NCBI RefSeq assembly: GCF_026262505.1 | Contig: NC_067207.1 | Coordinates: 12,492,082 to 12,556,081, forward strand | Length of the DNA stretch: 64,000 bases | Origin: Trichomonas vaginalis G3 | Taxonomy: Eukaryota > Parabasalia > Trichomonadida > Trichomonadidae | Direction of reading: 5' to 3' | Part shown: positions 19,867-28,859 of the stretch, piece by piece | Numbering within the stretch: position 1 is the first letter of the stretch | Layout: each line of letters starts with the position of its first letter | Notes under the pieces: model-generated | The model's input: the letters and a program-made list of their open reading frames with translations, nothing else | Told to the model about the DNA's origin: nothing | Database searches by the model: none | Position numbers and translations under genes: made by a program

Positions 19867-21964
19867 ATGCCACGTAAGCTACGTAAGAATATACGTAAGA
19901 GGAAGAGAGCATTGAAACATCCAATAGTAAAACTGACACCACAACAACAGTTGCAACAACAAATGCTGAATGACCCCACTATGTTGCAACAAATGTCAAG
20001 CAATCCTATGCTTTTAAACCGAGTTGTTGGTGCACAGAGTGGAGGTTTAAGAGCGGCACTTTTAGCGAAAATGGCAGGCTATGGTGGAGCTGCAGACGGA
20101 ACAGCATATAACCCTCAAAGTCAAATGAATTTGAGTTCACTCAAAAATCAAATAGCAGATGTCAAAAAGTCAAACATAGACATACAGAAACAAATAGGTG
20201 AAAACGAAAAGAAACTAGAATATGACAGACACACAAAGAAACTCAATGAGTTAAACGTAGAGAAAAAGAAGAAAGAAGAACAACTGAAAGAACTAAGTAC
20301 AGAGGAATATGCGAAAAAAGTGTCAGAAAAAGCAGCAGAAGTAGCAAAAATGGAACAAGATGTTGTAAATTTGAAAAACCATACTACTCAATATAAAGTA
20401 CTGAAAGATGAAGAGATAAAACAAAAAGCCCTGAAGACATATATGGATAGCGATGAGTATAAAAAAGAAGTTGAAGCAAATGTAAAGGCAGAAAAACTTT
20501 TACAGTTGCAAAACCAAACCGTACAGTATGAAAACTTAGCACAAGAAAGTAAAAATAACGACGCAGCCATGCAAAAGGCAATGAAAAGCGCAGAATATAT
20601 AAAAGCTAACAATGACTGGTTAGATGCCCAAGCCAACGCTAAAGCAGCCCAGCTTATAGGGTCAATAAGGACAAAAATACAAGCGGATGAAGACAGTTCA
20701 AATGAAGCTTTAACAAATGCTGACTTTAAGAACGCCTTCGAAGCTCTTCATAGTAAGGTGAAACAATGTGAACGACTTCTCATCTGGAAAGAAACTGAAG
20801 TCTGAAGGTTTCGACAAAGAGTTAAAAGAAGTAGCACAAAATATGACGAAAATAACAGATGCAGCAACGAGACAGGCAGTTCAAAGCGCCTATGACGCCG
20901 TTAGAGCAACTGTTGTGAAAAGTCAAGAAAAAGAGTTACAACAGACCAAAACAGACCTAGTAAATGCTTTCTTAAAAACGAAAAGTCAGGTAGGACACTA
21001 TGCTGCAGATGGAACATATGTGCCAGCTGGTGGAACTTATATACCAGCTGGTGGAACTTATATACCAGCTGTTGGAATTTATATACCACCAAACCCTCCA
21101 AGAGAAGCACCTGCACCAGGACTACCTAAAACATTTACATCGTCACATGGACACAGACACAAGCATGCAACAAAACCAACAGTTCAAAACCCTGCACAAC
21201 AACCACCTCCACAACCAGCACAGCAACCAACAGTTCAAAACCCAGCACAACAACAACAACAACCAGCACAGCAACCAACACAACAACCAACAGTTCAAAA
21301 CCCAGCACCACAACCAACAGTTCAAAACACTACACAACAACAACCACAAACAGAGCAAGGACATAAAAGAAGTAGAGAACAAGGAAACAAAGATTTCTTA
21401 AAAATGCTTAAAGAAGACTATGGTTACCCAGATACTCTTGACTTTAGTAACAGATATAAAGAAGCTATTAGAAAGTTCAAGGAAGGAAATACTGACCCGA
21501 ACCTATTTAGCTTTATGGCTCAGCACCAAATGGGATATAATTTCAAACCTGGAAAATACAAGCTCGCTAAGGGATATGATTTAATAGCATATCATCCAAA
21601 TGACATGGATGAATTTACTCCGAGATATTGGATGTCAGAGCTAAATGACAATTCAACTCTCTTCATGAAACGCGTAAAAAATAGAGACGGAACGAAAGAA
21701 GAAAGGGTTATGAGTCCGGATGACTTAGATAGGGAACTTGTTGAAAACGGTCTCGGAATATATGAAATGCCAGCAGATGAGGTACAAGAAACTCCACAGG
21801 AAGAAGTTCAGATACAACCAGACATGGAAGAAATAGTTCAGCAACAACAGCTAGAAGAGCCTGAAGGAAACGAACAAGTCCCTCCTTTGGAAACTAACTT
21901 CACAGAACTAGATGAAGATTTGGAACAGCCGAAAAATCTTGACCCTCAACAAGAGTTGAGGTGA
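19867..21964 (+). pseudogene. Maverick coiled-coil / PQ-rich protein, frameshifted
   Basis: First Maverick gene, read in two frames (19867-20805 and 20768-21964) that join by a one-base shift near 20763. The second frame has no ATG of its own there (it opens at GTG). Combined length would be about 700 residues. Order: very basic N-terminus (MPRKLRKNIRKRKR), Gln/Met-rich stretch, a long Lys/Glu coiled coil (about 80-300), repeats of GGTYIPA, a Pro/Gln tract with repeated PTVQNPAQQ units, then an acidic C-terminus. No catalytic motif. The basic head could bind DNA and the rest could be a virion scaffold, but that is inference. The next gene starts at its stop codon. Confidence 0.7.
21051..21360 (+). 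repeat. Internal coding repeats (PQ-rich)
   Basis: Tandem and dispersed repeats in the preceding gene: a GGAACTTATATACCAGCTG-type unit repeated from about 21,012, followed by recurring blocks encoding PTVQNPAQQ and PAQQ from about 21,177 to 21,350. Confidence 0.7.
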
Positions 21965-21966
21965 AT

Positions 21967-22833
21967 ATGGAATCTTTCCAAGAGTCTAAAAAAAATTCGG
22001 CTGACATAGTAGAAGAATATCGAAAAATGTTTGCCGACATACAAAAGACTCCAACACCAGATGAAAATATTCAGCATAGAATGGAAGTACTGAAAGAAAA
22101 TGTACGCAAATACAACAACCCTTTTTACTTACGACCATATAACGTTCAATCTTTGGCTGAACTCGGTGAAAATAAAAGGTTAAATTTCAACAAAACATAT
22201 AGAGATGAAACATTGTTTAAAGTTCATTCAGAACCTAACCAAGATGGAAACAAACCTACTTTTGTTTCTGCAGACTATGGAACTACAATGAGATGGGGTC
22301 ATAAAGCTAACCCGGATAGGTGGTTCATAAACTTACAACCACAATTCCAAGAAGTTGTAGACGCAATGGAAGTCAATGGTGAACCAGATATAGCTGGTAT
22401 TTTCAGCGCAGCTTTAATGCCATTGAAAGATATGAAACATGCAGATATTTTGGACCAGTATGAAATGAACATGGCTGATGGAAATATAACACCTGACGTT
22501 CTAGAACATTTATCTCAAAGAACTACACAAAACCATAGAGATGGTATATTTGGTGAAGAGTTTAGAAAGAAAGTTAGGGAGAGAGAAGGAAGAGAACCTA
22601 TTGTACATGACCTTGCAAACGAAAGTTTACAAAATGTCATAAAAACTTACTTTGCAGACAATGAACCGAGAAGGGATGAATATTTAAGAAAACTCAAATG
22701 GACAGTACCAAATGAAATGTTAGTATTGAAAAACATGTTCCTTGACAAAATAAAACCAACTACAGAAATAAATGACGCAAGCCTGAAACGTTGGGTAAAA
22801 GCTTTCCCATTCACAAAAGATATTGTTTGGTAA
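21967..22833 (+). CDS. Maverick hypothetical protein (288 aa)
   Basis: The frame opens at a GTG (21961) overlapping the previous stop; the first ATG is at 21967, giving MESFQESKKN... It is mostly helical and charged, without membrane segments or a motif I recognise. Position between a scaffold-like gene and the capsid gene, all on the plus strand with near-zero spacing, suggests a virion-assembly role, but nothing in the sequence proves it. The frame is uninterrupted. Confidence 0.65.
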   Translation: MESFQESKKNSADIVEEYRKMFADIQKTPTPDENIQHRMEVLKENVRKYNNPFYLRPYNVQSLAELGENKRLNFNKTYRDETLFKVHSEPNQDGNKPTFVSADYGTTMRWGHKANPDRWFINLQPQFQEVVDAMEVNGEPDIAGIFSAALMPLKDMKHADILDQYEMNMADGNITPDVLEHLSQRTTQNHRDGIFGEEFRKKVREREGREPIVHDLANESLQNVIKTYFADNEPRRDEYLRKLKWTVPNEMLVLKNMFLDKIKPTTEINDASLKRWVKAFPFTKDIVW

Positions 22834-22834
22834 C

Positions 22835-23230
22835 ATGGAAAGAAAACCAGAATGGCTACAAAAACATATATTTGGAAACGAGCTTATTCCATATGGACAA
22901 GCTCTGTTTGAAGAGCTTGAACCAGAAACTCAGGAAAGAGTCATGCAAACAATACGCGAAGACTCAAATACAAACTATGACAAACTCTTTCTAGGATATA
23001 GGTTACCTGAGATGGGCGACCAGAGCCCAAAGGCAAAAAGGACATGGGAAATTTACAACATACTAGGTGAACATGAGGCAAAGATGCAACAACTTGAAGC
23101 AGAGGGCAAGTTACCAAAGAAGAAGAGAAGAGTAGAACAAAGTGAAAGTAGTGAAGAAGTAACTTCATCTAGTGAAGTAGTGGCAATGAAGGAAAAAGAA
23201 GAGTTAAAAACTCAGCCAGGAAGAAAGTAA
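22835..23230 (+). CDS. Maverick small protein with nuclear-targeting-like tail
   Basis: A 131-residue protein from ATG 22835 (MERKPEWLQK...); the frame itself opens at TTG 22823. The C-terminal third carries KLPKKKRRVEQ, closely resembling a classical basic nuclear localisation signal, followed by Ser/Glu-rich repeats. That would suit a protein delivering Maverick DNA or virion parts to the nucleus. It starts one base after the previous gene's stop. No family recognised. Confidence 0.6.
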   Translation: MERKPEWLQKHIFGNELIPYGQALFEELEPETQERVMQTIREDSNTNYDKLFLGYRLPEMGDQSPKAKRTWEIYNILGEHEAKMQQLEAEGKLPKKKRRVEQSESSEEVTSSSEVVAMKEKEELKTQPGRK

Positions 23231-23297
23231 AGCTTGGTCCACGTGGGTTCTATTATGACACATAAATCCAACTATTCTATATTTTTACCCATATGAA

Positions 23298-24903
23298 ATG
23301 TACGCCGCTCAGAATATAACGCCAACAGTTTTGGATGCCATGAACGGAAATGTTTCCGAATGGTATAACGAATGCGACAATGCCATTAGAAGGTCAGAAA
23401 TAGTTCCTGGAACTTACGATATACAACTGCTGTTTCTTATGGAAACGTAGGTGAGTTTGGAGAAGGTTCTTCAACAACAGTAGATATTGCATGCGACAGG
23501 TTTCATATAATTTCTATGACAACTCATTCTTATACGTGGAACAAGACATTGAAATAAAACCTTCTGCCAAGTTGTCTGACAAGAAAGGTTGCAATGGAAT
23601 TTTCTATGTCGGATACCAATATGCTCCAGAAGTTTTCATGGGATATAAGATATATTCTAACTCTGACTTAGTTCAAACAGTAACATGGGCAAACTATGAA
23701 TGGTTCGCTTTGAGAAACTCAGTACAACCACAAGCTAGAGAACAAACAGACCAGTATGCAACTATTGAGAAAATAAGAAGACTTGACCCTAACGTTCCAG
23801 GAGTTTATGTTAACCTTTCTGGACAAACTGCAGCAGCAGTAACCAAAGTAAAACTGAAACTTAGAGTTCCTTTGTCATCTTTCCTCATCTTCAGGTTTTT
23901 AAGATACTTGCCAAACTGGGCAGGAAAAATTTCTATCGAACTTACTCCAAGCAAAAATAACTTAGTCATTGCACCAACGCAAGACCCATTCACTCTTACA
24001 GACGTAAAGGGAGCAAATCAAACGTCATTCGCCGAATTTTGCAAAGACAAAGTTGACCTAAACTTTGGTTTCTCAAACCTCAACACTGAAGTAAACTATT
24101 ATTTCAATGCTGCTGGAACTGCTTGGGACCCAGTTAAGTTCACATGCGAAAAATTTGAATGCAAGAGAATAAAAAGCAGACTTGCAGTCTATATGTTGGA
24201 CCCAGATATTTCAAATGCTTTAGCTGCCAAATATATTGCAGTTCCACTTATGTTCCCTATACACCAAATATCTGTCAAAGACTTTGCAGGTGAAGTTGGA
24301 AACCAAAGTGCTGACCCAGGTGCAAGAACAGATATTGCTTTAACAACTGCAATGAAACATGCAGATACTATGTTTGTACTGTTCAGACGAACTATAAATG
24401 ACTATTCTTGTTTCTACAACCCCGGTATTAAATATCATATAAACATAGATGGCAAATATTATCCAAGAGAAGAATATTCTACAGTTGAGGATATGAGGTC
24501 ATACAACTTGACATTAGATGCTATGAACTTTAACAACAATTTCACAACAACCATTAACCCTGAAATGCAAAGTTCTATTATGCCATATGTGAAAGTATGG
24601 ACTCATACAGGAGGTCAAAAAACTCAATATACAAATGGAGACCGTTCAAACTTTTGGCTTGGCATTCCATTTGCTGACTCAGAAGACTTTATGGGTGGTA
24701 TTTCAACTGTTGGTACAGTTCAAATACAATATACTGGTGACAGAGACGGTCCAGATGAATTGAAAGCAAAGAAGTTTACAAAACCAATAGCACTTTTCAC
24801 GGAAGATGCTCTTTTGAAGATTCGTTCGATGAAACCTGCTGGGGCTCCTCAGATTGGCATAACGACAGCTTCCATCGAGCAGATTTTGGCAGCAGGTCAG
24901 TAA
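23298..24903 (+). pseudogene. Maverick major capsid protein (MCP), frameshifted 5' end
   Basis: The main frame (23491-24903, 470 codons) is a beta-strand-rich protein of Polinton capsid type. Its N-terminal part lies in two other frames: ATG 23298 to about 23,430, then a second frame to about 23,510. Two frameshifts near those points therefore disrupt the first 70 or so residues of a protein of about 535 residues. Recognition rests on the mix of aromatic-rich strands, loop layout, position and known presence of MCPs in trichomonad Mavericks; it should build a double-jelly-roll trimer for an icosahedral shell. Its 3' end overlaps the convergent gene below by about 107 bp. I cannot tell decay from sequencing error. 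Confidence 0.75.
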
Positions 24904-25216
24904 GTTGTTCTTGAACTGACTTCTCTCCGTCAAATATTGACAGTACGCCAGTTTTGACATAATATTGTATTATAAACTTACCTTTAGAAATATCTGTAAG
25001 TTTTGAAGTTATATTTTTGTCTGCTTCAAGAACTTTCACCATTTCAGTTATACCAACTTTCTTTGCTTTATGAAAATATTTTGGTTCAGCAAAGACTGCT
25101 ATTCTATAACATTTTCCATTGTTTGTGTAAAGAACTATTCTGTCAATGAACTTGTATTGTTTGTGTGTGTAAACTTTGTTTTGCTTCAATTCGAAGAGAT
25201 ACTCAAATACGTCCAT
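24797..25216 (-). CDS. Maverick hypothetical protein (139 aa)
   Basis: Starts at ATG 25216 and is transcribed against the capsid gene, overlapping its 3' end. The protein is alpha/beta with many Lys and Tyr (MDVFEYLFELKQNKVYTHK) and a low-complexity Ser/Glu tail encoded in the overlap. It shares an 18-bp divergent promoter with the next gene. No family recognised; the last 35 residues may be an artefact of a lost stop. Confidence 0.55.
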   Translation of the reverse strand: MDVFEYLFELKQNKVYTHKQYKFIDRIVLYTNNGKCYRIAVFAEPKYFHKAKKVGITEMVKVLEADKNITSKLTDISKGKFIIQYYVKTGVLSIFDGEKSVQEQLTDLLPKSARWKLSLCQSEEPQQVSSNESSKEHLP

Positions 25217-25234
25217 CTTTTTATTCTAAGTAAA
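25217..25234. promoter_or_regulatory. 18-bp bidirectional Maverick promoter
   Basis: CTTTTTATTCTAAGTAAA is all that separates two divergent ATGs (25216 minus, 25235 plus). It closely resembles the 18-bp spacer at 30407-30424, so it probably carries both transcription starts. Confidence 0.6.
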
Positions 25235-25814
25235 ATGTCATTTCCGAAAAATAGAAGCGTAAGTGTTTCAAAAGGTTTAATGGCGGTGGCAGATGTGAAG
25301 TTAAATTCACCAACTCAAACAAACAGTCAAAGTGTTATTGTCAATGTCAAAGAAAGAGATGTTGAAGTGGGGAAAACCATACGAAGACCAAGATGTATAA
25401 CAATAGTTCCTGTAAAAGAAAACCAACATACCCTGAAGTTAGCAGAGACTTAAGTTCTGTTGCAGATATTCGAACGACTACCAACAACTTAAAGACAAAC
25501 TTCAAACTCAGGAGAAGATTTGTCAAGCTTTAGGTATAATGTTAAACTTGGTCGAACACAACCCTGTAAAAGTGAACTCATATGTCATTGCACCTCATGA
25601 AGTTTTGAAAGAACTATTGAAACTTTTGACAGAGGCAGACGATATAAACATCAAAGAAATAGAACCCGACGTTAGTTGCTGTGGTGTTTCATATAATGTC
25701 ATTGACAAGATATACGTTATGAAAGGAGGTGAAACGTTGAACTTAAAATATAGTTTCCCAGACGTTATAAAAATATTTGACGACCACAACATTTCATTAA
25801 AGTTTATTTGCTAA
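25235..25814 (+). pseudogene. Maverick hypothetical protein (~190 aa), two frameshifts
   Basis: Starts at ATG 25235 (MSFPKNRSVSVSKGL). Coding-like sequence then passes through all three frames: the first to about 25,430, a second (with SRDLSSVADI) to about 25,470, and a third that runs to the stop at 25814 (with DKLQTQEKICQALGI and the frame opening at ATG 25539). No known domain. I read one gene with two frameshifts rather than two short genes, because the third frame is coding-like well upstream of its ATG. Confidence 0.6.
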
Positions 25815-25820
25815 GTAAAA

Positions 25821-26051
25821 ATGTCAAAACTTCTTGAAAGATGTTTGAAGAAAAATAATATAGACTTTATTTCATGTAAAGGACTTTACACACTTTTGAA
25901 CGATATGAAAGACCCTGTTTTGTTTGTTCGTGTAGACAAAGGAAATTCTATGTCTTTACAAAATATTTGAACTCTCTTAGACAGAGAACTTCAAGAAACG
26001 CCATGTGAAAGTTTAGATGAAGTTCTTCTCCACTTTCAGAAAAACTTTTAA
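25821..26051 (+). pseudogene. Small Maverick protein (76 aa) with in-frame TGA
   Basis: ATG 25821 gives MSKLLERCLKKNN and reaches TGA at 25968-25970 after 49 codons. The same frame continues with credible coding sequence (LDRELQETPCESLDEVLLH) to TAA at 26049. I read it as one small gene with a nonsense change. Too short for the main open-frame list. Preceded by the promoter-like TGCTAAGTAAAA. Confidence 0.55.
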
Positions 26052-26061
26052 ATATATGTAA

Positions 26062-26874
26062 ATGGCAGAAGACATAGTGGTTTATACTATTACGACTAAA
26101 AACCCTGAGTCATATAATTCTATAACAACAAACTTACAAAGTCCTCAAGGACGATATTGTAAACTGACCTTAAACACAATGACGACTAAAGCTTGTTTTG
26201 CTCTTTTGACACCAGAAGATTTTATTGTTGTGAATGGTAAAAAATACTCCTTTGAAGATACTTACTCAGATATACCACCAACAGGTTTTGTAGACCTGTT
26301 TAATACTTTAAGTACGGGTGTAACATGTGCTGCAACTAGAGCAGGTTTCATTATGTTTGGATGTCCGACTGAGTTTACTATAAACGATATGAGCTATAAT
26401 ACAAAACTTATTTCTGGTTTTTACTACCAACAGTTTCCTATAACAGGAAAAGGAAAAGGTGTTCATACAAGGTTTGTCTTTCCATTGACTTTAAGTACAC
26501 CTATTTTATATATTGTTTCAAACTTTAGGTTCAAAGTGCTATTCGAATGTCGACAGAAACTACTATGACCAAAAGATACTCATGCGTTATAAACAACACA
26601 TTCTCTGCTGGTTTGCCTATTGTTCATTCGAATGCAGAGTTTTCAGCTTTGGTAAACTCAAACACTTTAGCAAACATAACTTAACCTTAGTTGACGCAAA
26701 CTTTGTTCCTGTAAAACTTTTTATGTCCTATGTATTTGTCAATGACGGCAGAAAGTTTCGAATTGGAAGATGCAACTGGGTGAAAGTATTGTATTACAAG
26801 AACAACTTCAACAACAAATAGCTCAAGAACAACAAATGCAACAAATAGCTCAAGAACAACAAAGTCAAGAATAA
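26062..26874 (+). pseudogene. Maverick beta-rich structural protein (minor capsid candidate), frameshifted
   Basis: The intact first part (ATG 26062 to about 26,530) is rich in Thr, Phe and beta-strand pattern (MAEDIVVYTITTKNP...). Coding-like sequence then switches frames near 26,530, 26,690 and 26,780, ending in a Gln-rich tail (repeated QQIAQEQQ) and TAA at 26872. Full length would be about 270 residues. Its beta character and place next to the helicase and capsid genes suggest a minor capsid (penton-like) protein, but I do not recognise the fold from sequence and this is inference. Confidence 0.55.
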
Positions 26875-26887
26875 AAAAAATATTTTT

Positions 26888-26902
26888 TTTTATTTTATAA
26901 AA
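26888..26902 (+). promoter_or_regulatory. AT-rich promoter of the helicase gene
   Basis: TTTTATTTTATAAAA directly precedes ATG 26903 and follows the TTTTATNNNNATAAAA pattern seen at the other Maverick gene starts. Confidence 0.4.
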
Positions 26903-27803
26903 ATGTACAGAATAGATGTTTCAGATTTTTATGACTTCCAAACATTCAGAAATATGTGTCCATTTCGAGACTATAACAAAGCAGTCGAGAATTTGAAACG
27001 TTTAGTCATTTATGTCGACTCTGCCCCAGAATTTATGTTATGAAAGAATGGGATGTAGTCTTAACAAACCAAGAGCAACAATAGTTTCAGAACAAGAATG
27101 TAGACAGAAACTTAAGAAAATAAAAGTCGTACAAGTTGGCATGAAGATGTTAGATGCTTGGGATATCTTATTGTCAAAGTTAGAAGATTTTTCAGTTCGT
27201 GGTATAAAGTTTTATACACCTTCTCCAAACTTCTATTCTATCTTCACTGGATATAAATACGAACAAGTAGAATGGAAAGAAAATATTATAGAAGCTTGTG
27301 TTAGACCATGTCAAAGAAATTATATGCAATGGAAACGAAAAGAGTCTATGAGTATATCTTTAGTTGGTTTGCAAACATCTTACAACATCCAAGTGCTAAA
27401 AATGAAACTGCTCTCATTATAATTGGAAAACAAGGAACAGGTAAGAACACGTTCTTTACAGATATCTTATGCAAACTGTTAGAGTGCTATTCGAACCCTA
27501 ATATGACAAACTTAGAAAACATCTGCGGTAAATTTAACTCTTCAATAGAGAATATAGAAACTATAAGTATAGTATTAACGAACTTCAAAATATAGATACA
27601 ACAAAAGTTTTGAACTCAGATGCTTTGAAGAGTCTTATAACAGACAAAGTTGGAGTTGTTGAAAGAAAATATAAAGACCAAAGAGTTTGTGAAATGTTGC
27701 AAATTTCATTATGGTTTCAAACAATGCTGTTCCGATGAAGTTAGAAAGTTCTGACAGAAGATATGTAGTTGTCAGAACATCTCTCTTCTCTTTTCTATCT
27801 ATA
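26903..27803 (+). pseudogene. SF3 (D5-like) helicase, frameshifted, cut by gap
   Basis: Starts at ATG 26903 (MYRIDVSDFYDFQ). Coding-like sequence changes frame near 27,035, 27,060, 27,300, 27,580 and 27,700. The fourth stretch has a Walker A site IIIGKQGTGKNTF. A NELQNID Walker-B-like segment and a late VSNNAVPMKLESSDRR motif follow, the order and spacing of superfamily 3 viral helicases (DUF5906/D5 type). These unwind viral DNA at origins, often fused to a primase. The gene enters the N gap with its C-terminus missing. Without these shifts it would be a ~300-residue visible part of a longer protein. Helicase assignment is firm, intactness is not. Confidence 0.75.
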
Positions 27804-27903
27804 NNNNNNNNNNNNNNNNNNNNNNNNNNNNNNNNNNNNNNNNNNNNNNNNNNNNNNNNNNNNNNNNNNNNNNNNNNNNNNNNNNNNNNNNNNNNNNNNN
27901 NNN
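27804..27903. other. Assembly gap (100 N)
   Basis: Exactly 100 Ns, a conventional placeholder. The missing DNA must at least include the helicase C-terminus and the integrase N-terminus, and could include the element's polymerase. Confidence 0.99.
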
Positions 27904-28859
27904 AATCCAAACAAGGACCCGTAATGTTTCTAAAGCAACAAAGAAAGCACTCATGGTAAAAATCTTTAGTTCAACACCAAATGCTTGGTTTATGGATATC
28001 TTGGAAAACATTCCGAGGTATAGAGAAGATGGACCACCATACTGGCTAATATTTGTCGGTCAAAACACAAGATACTGTGAAGCCATACCATTACAGTCCA
28101 AAAATATTTTAGATGTGAAAACTGCTTTGACAATATTCGTTGACAAATACCATCCAACAAAACTGACATCTGACTGTGAAAGTTCTTTCAAATCAGACGA
28201 TATTAAAAACTATCTGCGTTCAAAAAATGTAAACCAATATTTCATTGTCGACCAAAACCATTCTGCTCTTGGTGTCATTGACAGTTGTATAAAAATCTTA
28301 AGAGACTTAAACCAACCACAAGGTGGTGAGGTAGATGAAATGTCATATGACGACAAATATAGACATTTCTCCATGGCAAAGATGAGACAAGTTTTAAATA
28401 TTTACAATAGCCGTAAACAAAAAGGTTTGGGAAACCACTCCCCCGAAGAAATGAAAAACAACCCCGACTTAGAGAAAGACTATATATTTAATAGTTTAGT
28501 CAAAAGAGACAAATAAGAAAGAATGCCGGGCTTCAAACTTAAGAAAGGTGACAAAGTAAAAATAGAAATACCTAAACGCGACCCATATGAAAATACTATT
28601 GACTATGACAACAATGGGAACCCGACAGGTACTCACCTTCGTGTTCGTAAAAATAGAAGAAAGTATACAAGAGAATATTATGAAGTTTTAGGCAAACATG
28701 GCAAAATGTACAGACTGCAAGCAGAAGATAAAACTACTATTGTCAGACCTCGTTTCAAAACTTGTTAAGGTTCAAGGTGGTATACTTTCAAAGACAGTTC
28801 CTAACAAATATAAGACAACTCCTGACGAATATGCTAAAGAAGTTGAAAATGACGACTAA
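27904..28859 (+). pseudogene. Maverick retroviral-type integrase, 5' in gap, two breaks
   Basis: The frame is open from the gap edge; the first ATG is 27953. Numbered from that Met, the catalytic triad is D15 (WFMD), D74 (LTSDCE) and D110 (GVID), so the second and third residues are 35 apart, the retroviral DDE spacing, but the usual Glu is Asp. A TAA at 28514 is followed in the same frame by a basic, SH3/chromo-like C-terminal segment (MPGFKLKKGDKVKIEIPKRD at 28523). A frameshift near 28,755 leads to the final codons and TAA at 28857. It would insert the element into host DNA. Its end overlaps the fibre gene's stop by 3-4 bases. Confidence 0.8.

Noticed and set aside
21000..21401. 133-codon alternative frame in the PQ-rich Maverick gene
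   Set aside because: Composition is a by-product of the CAA/CCA repeats read out of frame.
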